Of a stretch of DNA of 64,000 nucleotides, positions 26,928 through 34,660 are shown piece after piece. The DNA is taken from NCBI RefSeq assembly GCF_006385685.1, contig NZ_VFRP01000017.1, positions 30,990 through 94,989 on the forward strand, in the 5' to 3' direction. The stretch is from Amaricoccus solimangrovi (GTDB taxonomy: Bacteria; Pseudomonadota; Alphaproteobacteria; Rhodobacterales; Rhodobacteraceae). Numbering within the stretch: position 1 is the first letter of the stretch; every line of letters starts with the position of its first letter. The position numbers and the translations under genes were made by a program. The notes under the pieces are model-generated. The model did not search any database. It saw nothing but the letters and a program-made list of their open reading frames with translations, and was not told the origin of the DNA.

Positions 26928-27620
26928 CTACTGGCAATAGTCCTGGCGCGAGAGATTGATCGTCTGGAAGGTGCCGCTGGCGAGCGATTTCTGGAAATAG
27001 CGGCAGGCCTGCTTCGGATCGTGCCCGTAATCGAGGAAGGACAGGCAATCGGCGGCGGGGTTGAAGGCCCAGGGGTCCCCCGCCTTCGCCGCCTTCACAT
27101 AGAGATCGCAGGACCGGGTCTGGTCGCGGATGACCCCGCTGCCGACCCGGTAGGCGCGGGCGAGCTGGGTCGTCGCGGGCGGATATCCCCCGTCCGCGAG
27201 TTGCCGGAACAGCGGCGTGGCCTGGGCGCCCTTGCCGGTGACCTCGAAGGTGCGGGCGAGGGCGAAGGCGATCCTCCGATCGCCCGGCGCCGCCGCCTGC
27301 TCGCTCCGGCAGGCATCGGCCGCGACGAAGAGCTCGCCCGAACTCGCGCGGCCCTGCGCCACCGGCGAATCGTTCAGCGGGCGGTAGTCGATCCACCCCT
27401 CGGTCACCCGCGCGCAGGCGCTGGCCGGCGCCGCGGCGCGCGGCTGGGTGGCGGCCGGCGCGGCCTGGGGCGCGGGGGCCCGCGGCTGGATCGGCGCGGG
27501 GGCGGGCGCGGAGGTTTTCCCCGGAGGTTTCGGAGCCGCGAAATTCGCGCCCTGCGCGCCGGCCGGGCCGGCCAGGGCGAGCAGCCCGGAGACCAGCAGC
27601 GTCAAGAAGCGTCCGCCCAT
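26928..27620 (-). CDS. Exported Sel1/TPR-like repeat protein with Pro/Ala-rich linker
   Basis: A 230-residue protein with a Sec signal (to about residue 23, AGA-Q) and a Pro/Ala-rich linker (28-66). A C-terminal part has Sel1-like helical repeats: LFRQLADGGYPPATTQLARAY, CDLYVKAAKAGDPWAFN and ACRYFQKSLASG. Six cysteines in the mature part suggest disulfides. Sel1 repeats mediate protein-protein contacts in the periplasm. It is divergent from the caspase-like gene, whose product ends in a Sel1-like segment too, and the two may work together. No specific function is recognised. Confidence 0.65.
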   Translation of the reverse strand: MGGRFLTLLVSGLLALAGPAGAQGANFAAPKPPGKTSAPAPAPIQPRAPAPQAAPAATQPRAAAPASACARVTEGWIDYRPLNDSPVAQGRASSGELFVAADACRSEQAAAPGDRRIAFALARTFEVTGKGAQATPLFRQLADGGYPPATTQLARAYRVGSGVIRDQTRSCDLYVKAAKAGDPWAFNPAADCLSFLDYGHDPKQACRYFQKSLASGTFQTINLSRQDYCQ

Positions 27621-27827
27621 TCCGCCCTCCCGCCATCACGAAGGGCAAGGATAGCATGGCCGGGCCGCGCGCCAAACCCGTCAGGGATCATGACCCCGAA
27701 TCGGCCGATATGCTCTATACTTCCGGCCGGCCGGATCGACGGCGCCGGACTTCCCATTTCAGGCCGGCCTCCGGCCCCGCGCGACGGCATCCGCCCGGAT
27801 ATGCGCGCAAGCCCTGGGAGACTTCGC

Positions 27828-29747
27828 ATGCGACCCCATCCCGCCGCCGTCCTCCGACTCCTTCTGGTCCTCGCCGCGGCGTTTCTGGCCCCGCTCGGTC
27901 CCACCTTGGCCGAAACCAACCCCGACGCGGAGATCCCGACGGGCAAGCGCGTCGCGCTGGTGATCGGCAACGGCGCCTATGGCGAGCTCGGCACTCTGCC
28001 GAACCCGCCGAACGACGCCACCGACATCGCCGCCGCGCTCAGGACGCTCCATTTCGACGTGACCCTCATCACCGACGGGGACGCCGAGGAGATGTTGGGC
28101 GCGCTGCGCGATTTCGGCGAGGCGGCCACCGGCGCCGACGTGGCGCTGTTCTACTACGCGGGCCACGGCATGGCGATGGAGGGCGAAAACTACCTCGTGC
28201 CGGTTCGCGCGCGGATCAAGGACAAGCTCAGCCTGCGCTACGGCACGCTCAACCTCTCGGATGTACGCGACACGCTCGAGGCCAGCCGCGCGCCGCTCAA
28301 GATGGTGATCCTCGACGCCTGCCGCGACAATCCGCTCGCAAAGCAACTGCGGCAGAATTCGGGGCAGCTCGGCCGGAGCCTGGACGCCAATTCCGGGCTG
28401 GTCGGCATGGATGTCGACCGCGCCGGCGGCTGGTACATCGCCTATGCCACGGCCGCTGGCGCCGTGGCGCTCGACGGCCAGAACCAGCGCAACAGCCCGT
28501 TCACTACGGCGCTGCTCGCCCATATCGGCGAGGAGAACGTCGATGTGCGGGTGATGTTCGGCGATGTGCGCGCCGACGTGGTGCGGGCGACCAGCAACCA
28601 CCAGACGCCCTGGGCGGAAGACGCGATGCTCGGCGATTTCCAGTTCAACCCGGTCGCCGTCAAGCCGGTCGAACCCGTGGTCGACCCCTCCATCGCGGCC
28701 TGGCGCGCCATCGTCGACAGCGACGAGCCGATCGCCTTCGAGGAATTCCTGGGAAATTATCCCGAGAGCGATTTCGCCAGCGCCGCCAAGGTCCGGGCCC
28801 ACGCGCTGCGCGACCCGGCGGCGGAGCGCGCGGCCTGGGAGGCGGCGCAGCGGAGCGGGGCTGCCGAAGCCTATGAGAAATTCCTGCGCAACTATCCCGC
28901 CGGCCCCTATTCCAGCGCGGCGAAGACCCTGCTGCAGAGCGCGCTCGGCTCGCGCCTGCTCGCCTCCGACGATCCGGCCGAGATGGAAGCCTATATCGCC
29001 CGCTTCCCGGATTCGCCCTGGGTGCCGGTCCTCCGCCAGCGCATGGAGGCCGCTCAGGCCGCCGCCGCTGCTCCGCCCCCCGCGGCTCCCCCCGGTCCGC
29101 CCGCCGATCAGACATCGGAAGGGTCATCGGGCCAACCGCCCGCGGATATCACGGTCACGATGGCGGCGCCCCCGCCCGATGCCGGCGATTCCGGCCGGGC
29201 GCTGACGCTCGCGCCGCCCGCGACGCCGGAGCGCCCCTCCGCCGGAACGCCCGCGGACATCATCGCCGAGGCGGACCTCTCGCCGCGGTCGATCGCCACC
29301 CTCGAGGCGGTGGTCTCGCCCTATCTGATCCAGATCGCGCTGAAGGGCCTCGGCTATTACAATGGTGAGCTGGACGGAAAGTTCGGGCCGGCCTCGAAGC
29401 GCGCGGCGTCGGCGTTCCAGCGCGATCTCGGCGCCTCCGCCACCGGGGATCTGCGCCCCATCGAGATCGTCGCGCTGATCGGCGAGGCGGCGCGCAAGGG
29501 CAATGCCGATTCCCAGAACACCTACGGCGGCATGTTCGATACCGGCGCCGGCGTGCCCCGGAACGCGGTCACCGCCGCCGACTGGTACCGGCGCTCGGCG
29601 GAGGCCGACTACGGCTATGGCCAGAGGAATCTGGCCTGCGCCTACATGGCCGGCCGGGGCGTGGAGAGGGATCCGGCCGAGGGCCGGCGCTGGCTCCAGG
29701 CGGCGCGGCGCAACGACGTGCCGCCCGAGGACGCGCGCTGCGAATAG
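27828..29747 (+). CDS. Exported caspase-family (orthocaspase) protein with peptidoglycan-binding and Sel1-like C-terminus
   Basis: A 639-residue protein. The signal peptide runs to about residue 28. The C14-type caspase p20 domain (38-285) has RVALVIGNGAYGELG, the catalytic His113 in FYYAGHGM and Cys165 in ILDACRDNP. Residues 290-420 contain two alpha-helical repeats of the EEFLGNYPESDFA type. A Pro-rich linker leads to a PG_binding_1-like domain (about 533-580, ALKGLGYYNGELDGKFGP) and a Sel1-like end (AADWYRRSAEADYGYGQRN). The ATG at 27828 is chosen from GGGAG 7 bases ahead; a longer open frame upstream is not meaningful. The layout implies a wall-associated protease acting in the periplasm. 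Substrate and purpose are unknown. Confidence 0.85.
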   Translation: MRPHPAAVLRLLLVLAAAFLAPLGPTLAETNPDAEIPTGKRVALVIGNGAYGELGTLPNPPNDATDIAAALRTLHFDVTLITDGDAEEMLGALRDFGEAATGADVALFYYAGHGMAMEGENYLVPVRARIKDKLSLRYGTLNLSDVRDTLEASRAPLKMVILDACRDNPLAKQLRQNSGQLGRSLDANSGLVGMDVDRAGGWYIAYATAAGAVALDGQNQRNSPFTTALLAHIGEENVDVRVMFGDVRADVVRATSNHQTPWAEDAMLGDFQFNPVAVKPVEPVVDPSIAAWRAIVDSDEPIAFEEFLGNYPESDFASAAKVRAHALRDPAAERAAWEAAQRSGAAEAYEKFLRNYPAGPYSSAAKTLLQSALGSRLLASDDPAEMEAYIARFPDSPWVPVLRQRMEAAQAAAAAPPPAAPPGPPADQTSEGSSGQPPADITVTMAAPPPDAGDSGRALTLAPPATPERPSAGTPADIIAEADLSPRSIATLEAVVSPYLIQIALKGLGYYNGELDGKFGPASKRAASAFQRDLGASATGDLRPIEIVALIGEAARKGNADSQNTYGGMFDTGAGVPRNAVTAADWYRRSAEADYGYGQRNLACAYMAGRGVERDPAEGRRWLQAARRNDVPPEDARCE

Positions 29748-29758
29748 AGGGGGCCGCC

Positions 29759-30664
29759 TCAGCCGGGGCCGGACAGGCGCGCGCGGAATGCCTCCAGCGC
29801 CCAGCGGGCGGCCGGGCCGGGCAGGGTGTCCTTGCGGCGAAGCGCGCTGAACGGATAGGCGAGCCCCGGCCCCTCCGGCAGGGCAAGCTCCACCAGCGCG
29901 CCGCGGTCGAGATCCTCCCGCACCGCGTGGCGCGGCATGTTGCCCCAGCCGATCCCCTCGCGCAGCAGCGCGTGCTTGGCGCCGAGATCCGCGAGCCGCC
30001 AGCTTCGCGGGCTCAGGACCGAGAAATCGCGGCCGACGGTCAGATCCGAGCGGTCCGTCAGAACGAGTTGCAGATGCGCGCGCGCCTCGCCCGGGCGCGG
30101 CCGCTCCGCGCGGGCGAGAGGATGCGAGGGCGCCGCCACCGGCACCAGTTCGACCGCCCCCAGCGCCTCCCGCTCGAGATCCCGGTCCTCCGGCGTGATC
30201 GGCCCGCCGATGCCGAGATCGGCGCGTCCGTCGAGCACCAGCGCGGCTACGGCGCCCAGGGCCTCGACATGCAGACGCAGGGTCACGGTCGGAAAGCTGT
30301 CCTGGAATTCGCGCAGCACGGCGGCGATGGCGGTGCCCGGCACCATGACATCGACCACCAGCGCCAGTTCGGGCTCCAGACCCCGGCTGAGGCTCCGGAC
30401 CTTGGCCATCAGCGCGTCGACGTCGTCCGCCACGGCGCGGATCTCCGCGAGCAGCGCCCGGCCGCGCTCGGTCAGGACCGGGCGACGGGATCCCGCGCGG
30501 TCGAAGAGCGCGACGCCGAGCTGCGCCTCGAGCGTGGCGACCGCGTAGCTCACCACCGAGATCGCACGGCCGAGCCGTTTCGCGGCGCGGTTGAAGCTGC
30601 CCTCGTCCACCACGGCGAGAAAGACGCGCAGATGGTCAAGGCTCGGCTGGGCGACGTCAACCAT
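29759..30664 (-). CDS. LysR-family transcriptional regulator
   Basis: A 301-residue LysR-type regulator. The winged helix-turn-helix is at residues 8-65 (LRVFLAVVDEGSFNRAAKRL, then VVSYAVATLEAQLGVALFDR), and a type 2 periplasmic-binding-fold effector domain follows. One change from the norm: the recognition helix reads GRAISVVSYAVATLE rather than the common TQPAVSxxIxxLE. It is divergent from the doxX-like gene with 127 bases between, the classical arrangement in which a LysR protein controls its neighbour. CCGAACGTTTTGG (near 30673-30685) is a short near-palindrome that could be part of its site. The caspase gene converges on it. Confidence 0.9.
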   Translation of the reverse strand: MVDVAQPSLDHLRVFLAVVDEGSFNRAAKRLGRAISVVSYAVATLEAQLGVALFDRAGSRRPVLTERGRALLAEIRAVADDVDALMAKVRSLSRGLEPELALVVDVMVPGTAIAAVLREFQDSFPTVTLRLHVEALGAVAALVLDGRADLGIGGPITPEDRDLEREALGAVELVPVAAPSHPLARAERPRPGEARAHLQLVLTDRSDLTVGRDFSVLSPRSWRLADLGAKHALLREGIGWGNMPRHAVREDLDRGALVELALPEGPGLAYPFSALRRKDTLPGPAARWALEAFRARLSGPG

Positions 30665-30791
30665 TCAGGTTTTCCGAACGTTTTGGAGAATTTTATCCCA
30701 GTTATATGAAGAGTAGGCAAGGTCTATCTGGGTGTCCATCAGCTTCGGCCCGAAAGCCGCCGAAGCCTCCCTCAATGCAAGGAGTTCCGTC

Positions 30792-31211
30792 ATGACCACC
30801 CGGACCGAAACCTTCTCCGCCTCCCTCCCGCTCGCCGGCGCCGACTATGCCGCCGCGGCCGGCAGGCTCCTGATCGCCGCGATCTTCCTGCTCAGCGGCT
30901 TCTCCAAGGTCACCGGCCTCGCCGGAACCGTGGATTACATCGCCGCCGTCGGCCTGCCCGCGCCTACGCTCGCCGCGCTCGGGGCCATCGCCGTCGAACT
31001 CCTGGGCGGGATCGCGCTCGTGGCTGGCCTGCGCACGCGGCTGGTCGCCTCGGTGCTCGCCGTCTTCACCCTCGCCACGGCGGTGTTCTTCCACGCCGAT
31101 CTCGCGGACCAGAACCAGTTCATCCACTTCTTCAAGAACATCGCGATCGCCGGCGGTCTGCTGCAGGTCATCGCCTTCGGGGCCGGCCGGCTGTCGCTCG
31201 ACCGCGGCTGA
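30792..31211 (+). CDS. DoxX-family inner-membrane protein
   Basis: A 139-residue protein with four hydrophobic helices and the DoxX start RLLIAAIFLLSGFSKVTG. ALGAIAVELLGGIALVAG and FFHADLADQNQFIHFFKNIAIAGG follow, as is usual for the family. DoxX-like proteins associate with quinone or thiosulfate oxidation and with oxidative-stress responses, but most members have no known reaction. The ATG at 30792 has AAGGAG 7 bases ahead; the open frame from 30732 is ignored. Regulation by the divergent LysR gene is likely. Nothing connects it to EPS synthesis. Confidence 0.87.
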   Translation: MTTRTETFSASLPLAGADYAAAAGRLLIAAIFLLSGFSKVTGLAGTVDYIAAVGLPAPTLAALGAIAVELLGGIALVAGLRTRLVASVLAVFTLATAVFFHADLADQNQFIHFFKNIAIAGGLLQVIAFGAGRLSLDRG

Positions 31212-31231
31212 GCGTCCTTCCCCCGCTCCTC

Positions 31232-31262
31232 CGGCGCCGGCCCGCGAAAGCGGCCGGCGCCG
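31232..31262. terminator. Perfect 11-bp hairpin between doxX-like and repA genes
   Basis: CGGCGCCGGCC (31232-31242) and GGCCGGCGCCG (31252-31262) pair perfectly across a 9-base loop between two convergent genes. It is a probable bidirectional terminator. Confidence 0.6.
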
Positions 31263-31281
31263 CCCGTGTTCCCGGGACCCT

Positions 31282-32322
31282 TCAGGGATCACCGTGGCGG
31301 GCGTGCCAGGAGGCGCAGAAGCTCACGAAATGCTTGCCCGGGCGCTTCGGCTCGATCTCCTGCTGACCGCACCAGCGGCGCCATTCGCCCTCGAGATGAT
31401 AGACGTCCCAGCCCGGCGCGACCGAGCGGGCATCCTCGTAGGCCTCGGGGTCGAGCACGCCCTCGAAGATCTCGTCCTCGCGCGCCGGGACCGAGCCACG
31501 CGCGCGAAAGGTCACGAATTCCTCGTCCATCTCGATGCTGTAGTCGGGCATGTGCGCGTGGGCGGCATCCTCGGCGACGATGTTCGCGAGCAGCCGGCGG
31601 AACTCCTTGTCGGTCGAATAGGAGCCGCATTTCGACTTGAGCTTGCCGAGCCCGATCTTCCAGGACGCCGCCTGCCCGCAATGCTTGCGCGCGATCTCGT
31701 AGAGCCGGCGCTCGAGCGGCTTCCTGAGCCGGAAGTAGTTCCGGTGCAGCGTCAGCACCTCGCGCGCGGTCACCGCGTTCAGGACCCAGTCCGAGAGGGT
31801 GACCTCGATCTCGTGCATCCGTCCCTCGCGCGTCTCGCGCACGATCCGGAAACTGTCGATCAGGCCGAAACCATCGAGGATCTCCACGTCGCCGGTCGTG
31901 ACATTGGTGGTGATCGTCGTGCCCCGCAGCCGCTCCATCGCCGCGCGCAACTGCTGGTAGCCGCGCCCGTCGGTGCCCCGGTTGGTCGCGTTCAGGAGAT
32001 CGAAGGCCTTGAAGCGGATCGCCCGGCTGACCGGCCGGCCCTCGTTCTGCGCCGCCATGAGCTGGCTGATCGCGAAGATCAGCACGTCGCGGTCGTGAAC
32101 GGTCGCCAGCCCCTTCACCGAAGGCGTGATCTCGACGAAGTTCCGCCCGTTCTCGTAGCGGCGCACGTTCCTGTCAGGCTTGGTCGCGATCGAGAAGACC
32201 GGGTGCTCCATCGAGGCCATGTCGCCCTTCGGCGCCGCGTCGAGAATGTCGCAGACGAAGAAATCGGCGGACTGCATCCGGTCCGGCAGCAGCGGCGAGC
32301 GTTCCTTCGCGCTTTCAGGCAC
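31282..32322 (-). CDS. repA: Replication initiator protein A (RPA/RepA family plasmid initiator)
   Basis: A 346-residue initiator of the RPA family, found on Rhodobacterales plasmids, where this replicase class has been called DnaA-like. Recognisable segments are RMQSADFFVCDILDAAPKGD, MEHPVFSIATKPDRNVRRYE, HDRDVLIFAISQLMAAQNEG, RGYQQLRAAMERLRGTTI and the winged-helix part RNYFRLRKPLERRLYEIARK. It binds iterons and opens the origin. It starts with GTG at 32322 behind a G-rich site; an ATG at 32277 is possible. Six iterons begin 14 bases upstream of the start. No parA/parB gene is next to it, unlike many plasmids of this class. Its presence makes this window part of an extrachromosomal replicon. 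Confidence 0.9.
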   Translation of the reverse strand: MPESAKERSPLLPDRMQSADFFVCDILDAAPKGDMASMEHPVFSIATKPDRNVRRYENGRNFVEITPSVKGLATVHDRDVLIFAISQLMAAQNEGRPVSRAIRFKAFDLLNATNRGTDGRGYQQLRAAMERLRGTTITTNVTTGDVEILDGFGLIDSFRIVRETREGRMHEIEVTLSDWVLNAVTAREVLTLHRNYFRLRKPLERRLYEIARKHCGQAASWKIGLGKLKSKCGSYSTDKEFRRLLANIVAEDAAHAHMPDYSIEMDEEFVTFRARGSVPAREDEIFEGVLDPEAYEDARSVAPGWDVYHLEGEWRRWCGQQEIEPKRPGKHFVSFCASWHARHGDP

Positions 32323-32335
32323 CCAAACCCCCGAA

Positions 32336-32483
32336 TCGTGCTTTCACCCACTCAACCCCGCTGATTCGTGTTTTCACACACCGGATCCCCAGCTTTCGTG
32401 CTTTCACCCACCACGTCAAGTTTTTCGTGCTTTCACCCACCTACTATCGTGTTATCACACACCATCTTTCGTGTTATCACACA
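32336..32483. repeat. Six iterons upstream of repA
   Basis: Six 15-base direct repeats of consensus TCGTGYTWTCACMCA start at 32336, 32366, 32396, 32425, 32447 and 32469. Spacings of 30, 30, 29, 22 and 22 bases keep them on about the same helical face. The first, third and fourth read TCGTGCTTTCACCCA, the second TCGTGTTTTCACACA, the last two TCGTGTTATCACACA. They are the expected RepA binding sites for initiation and autoregulation. Confidence 0.92.
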
Positions 32484-32568
32484 CCAGCGGTTTCAGAATC
32501 CCGATCCATTCCAAGGGCTTGCGGACACTTATCCACAGCTTAACCCATTATTTAACCCATATTAACTC
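32484..32568. other. Replication origin: DnaA box and AT-rich unwinding segment
   Basis: A perfect DnaA box, TTATCCACA, is at 32529-32537. It is followed by an AT-rich stretch (32540-32568) with three TTAA steps and a doubled TTAACCCAT motif, a good candidate for the DNA-unwinding element. With the iterons and repA it makes a complete oriV layout. The TTAA steps are spaced by 8 and 6 bases, so they do not form a standard CtrA site. Confidence 0.82.
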
Positions 32569-32656
32569 AGCACGCACCAACCGCCGCTCGGAATCCGCGT
32601 GAGCGCGGAACCAGGAGATCGAACCGATACCGCGGAAATCCGGGAGAATGCCGGTG

Positions 32657-33409
32657 TTATGCCGGAACGCGCAGACGCGAGCGGCGGGGCGTGCCCCGAA
32701 GCGCCATGAGAATGCGTACCGCCGAGCTTTCGGGATCGTAGGTCCCATCGGCCAGGATGACCCGGGGCGGAGCGGCCGGGGAAGCGGAGCTCCCGGCGAT
32801 GAGGGTTTCGACCAGCGCGGCGCGGATCGCCTCGGCGCGGCTCCACACCGCCGCGTCCTCCAGCAGGCCCCCGGATTGCAGCCTGGAATGCCGTTCGAAC
32901 CGCGCATCCAGCCGACGGACACAGGTCCTGACCGGAGTCACCACGCAGACATAGGTCCGCCCCGGGGTCGCGCCCGGTGCGAGGATCTCCCGCCAGGATT
33001 CCGGCGAGAAGGGAACGGGCGCGCGCAGATAGGCCGACCAGATCGCCTGGAGCAGCCCTTGGTCGACGAGATAGCCTCCCGGCGCGTTTCGAAGCCGCCG
33101 ATAGAGCGCGGCGACGGTCAGCGCGTTGAAGACCACCTTGGCACGATCCCGCGGCCCGTGCTGCGGGATCGCCGCGATCCGCCGGGCGGCGCGGCGTTCA
33201 GTGGGGGCGCCCGGCAGGGCGCGCAGGATCAGGCCGAGCCGCGCCGGCGTCCGCCGCGCACCCGGCCAGTCGTCATGGGTGAGCCGGGGTGCGAAGACCG
33301 GCGGCGGCTCCTCCCGCTCCAGCAGGTTCCAGCAGGCGCGGGCGAGCGTCGTCTTGCCGGACCCCGGGAGGCCGAAGAACTCCAGCCGGGGGACCGGATC
33401 CCTAGGCAA
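32657..33409 (-). CDS. P-loop kinase/sulfotransferase-like protein of EPS cluster
   Basis: A 250-residue protein with a P-loop at its N-terminus (FFGLPGSGKTTLARA, 11-25) and a possible second acidic segment YLVDQGLLQAIW (about 113-124). A basic C-terminal tail follows. It resembles the small nucleotide kinase-like proteins that recur in EPS loci and whose substrate is not known. It overlaps the end of the GT4 gene by 8 bases and is co-transcribed with it. It is the last gene of that leftward unit and points at the replication origin. An assignment beyond 'P-loop NTPase' is not supported. Confidence 0.6.
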   Translation of the reverse strand: MPRDPVPRLEFFGLPGSGKTTLARACWNLLEREEPPPVFAPRLTHDDWPGARRTPARLGLILRALPGAPTERRAARRIAAIPQHGPRDRAKVVFNALTVAALYRRLRNAPGGYLVDQGLLQAIWSAYLRAPVPFSPESWREILAPGATPGRTYVCVVTPVRTCVRRLDARFERHSRLQSGGLLEDAAVWSRAEAIRAALVETLIAGSSASPAAPPRVILADGTYDPESSAVRILMALRGTPRRSRLRVPA

Positions 33410-34568
33410 GGGCGGGGACCGGCCGCGCCTGCCCGGCGAGATCCTGGTAGATCTCCAGCGTATGGCGCGACATCACCGCGGTGTCCCAGGCGTCGAGCCG
33501 GGTGTGCCGCGCCCGCTCGGCGAAGGCTTCCCGCGTATCGGCGATCCGGAGCAGGTCGGCGACGGCCTCGACGAATTCGGTCCAGTCCCCCTGCCGGACA
33601 ACGATGCCGTTCACGCCGTTGGTGATGATCTCCTCGATGCCGGGCAGATCGAACAGCACCGTGGGCCGGCCGGCCGCGAGATACTGCAGGACCGAGCGGG
33701 GCAGACCTTCGCGGTCGGCGCAGTGGACGCAGACATCGGCCATCGCGATGACCCGTTCCGGATCGTCCCGGAAGCCGAGCAGCAGGATTCGGTCGGAAAG
33801 GCCGAGCGCGGCGATACGGGCCTCGATCGCGGGCCGCAGGAATCCCTCTCCCGCGAGCAGGATCCGGGTATCCGGACAGAGTGCCAGCAGCGCGCGCGCG
33901 TGATCGAGCAGTTCGAGATGCCGCTTGCGCGGTTCGAGCGCCGACAGCATCGCGATCACCGGCGGCCGCCTCTCGCCCGGGGCGAGGCGCAGGATCCGCC
34001 GCCAGTCCTCGGGCGGCGCGGCCTCGGCGAAGCGGCGAAGGCTGAACCCGGAGCGGACGATGTGGTGCGGCGCGTCTCGGCCGACTCCATGTGTCAGGCA
34101 GGCGTTCCGCATCCCGTCGCTGACATGGATGAAGGCGTGGGTGACCTTCGCGGCGGCGAGTTCCGAATAGAGATAGACCATCCTCTTCGCCCCGGTCTCG
34201 CCCAGGAACGGCAGGATATGGACGCCATGCACCACCACGGGCACTCCGGCCCCGGCCGCGGCGAACCGGCCGACGATCCCCGCCTTCGACTGGTGCGTGT
34301 GAACGATGTCGGGCCGAAGCCGGCGCAGGAGCCGCAGGATCTCGCCATAGGCGGTCAGGTCGGCGACCGGATTGAGTTCCCGCGTCAGGGCCTTCACCTC
34401 GAGCGTCCTGATCCCCGGCGCGGTCTGCTCGGCGAAGCCCGGCAGATATTCGTGGCCATGCACGAGGATGACCTCATGGCCATCCGCGATCTGTCCGGCG
34501 CAGGTCAGGAGCGTGTTCTCCTCCGATCCCGCCCGAAGAAGACGTGTCAGTATATGGACAATCCTCAT
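33402..34568 (-). CDS. Family 4 glycosyltransferase
   Basis: A 388-residue GT-B glycosyltransferase. The N-terminal domain starts MRIVHILTRLLRAGSEENT and has VHTHQSKAGIVGRFAA and VVHGVHILPF. The C-terminal domain has SALEPRKRHLELLDHARALL, LLGFRDDPERVIAMADVCVH and the donor-site segment ADREGLPRSVLQYLAAGRPT. The first residue of the usual E-x7-E motif reads Glu and the second Gln (EGLPRSVLQ), a change found in some active members. It would extend the lipid-linked repeat unit. The gene heads a two-gene unit with the P-loop protein. Confidence 0.87.
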   Translation of the reverse strand: MRIVHILTRLLRAGSEENTLLTCAGQIADGHEVILVHGHEYLPGFAEQTAPGIRTLEVKALTRELNPVADLTAYGEILRLLRRLRPDIVHTHQSKAGIVGRFAAAGAGVPVVVHGVHILPFLGETGAKRMVYLYSELAAAKVTHAFIHVSDGMRNACLTHGVGRDAPHHIVRSGFSLRRFAEAAPPEDWRRILRLAPGERRPPVIAMLSALEPRKRHLELLDHARALLALCPDTRILLAGEGFLRPAIEARIAALGLSDRILLLGFRDDPERVIAMADVCVHCADREGLPRSVLQYLAAGRPTVLFDLPGIEEIITNGVNGIVVRQGDWTEFVEAVADLLRIADTREAFAERARHTRLDAWDTAVMSRHTLEIYQDLAGQARPVPALA

Positions 34569-34660
34569 CCGCGTTCCCTCTTTTCTGGAAGGAACGCAAA
34601 ATGATGAAATCGCTACAATTGATCTGAGGAGCTATAATACATGTGGATTAATCACGATGA

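Noticed and set aside
26895..27827. N-terminal extension of the caspase-like frame to 26895
   Set aside because: It is antisense to the Sel1-like gene; the signal peptide and ribosome site put the start at 27828.
32540..32565. CtrA sites in the origin's AT-rich segment
   Set aside because: The three TTAA steps are separated by 8 and 6 bases, not 7, so they do not match the CtrA consensus.
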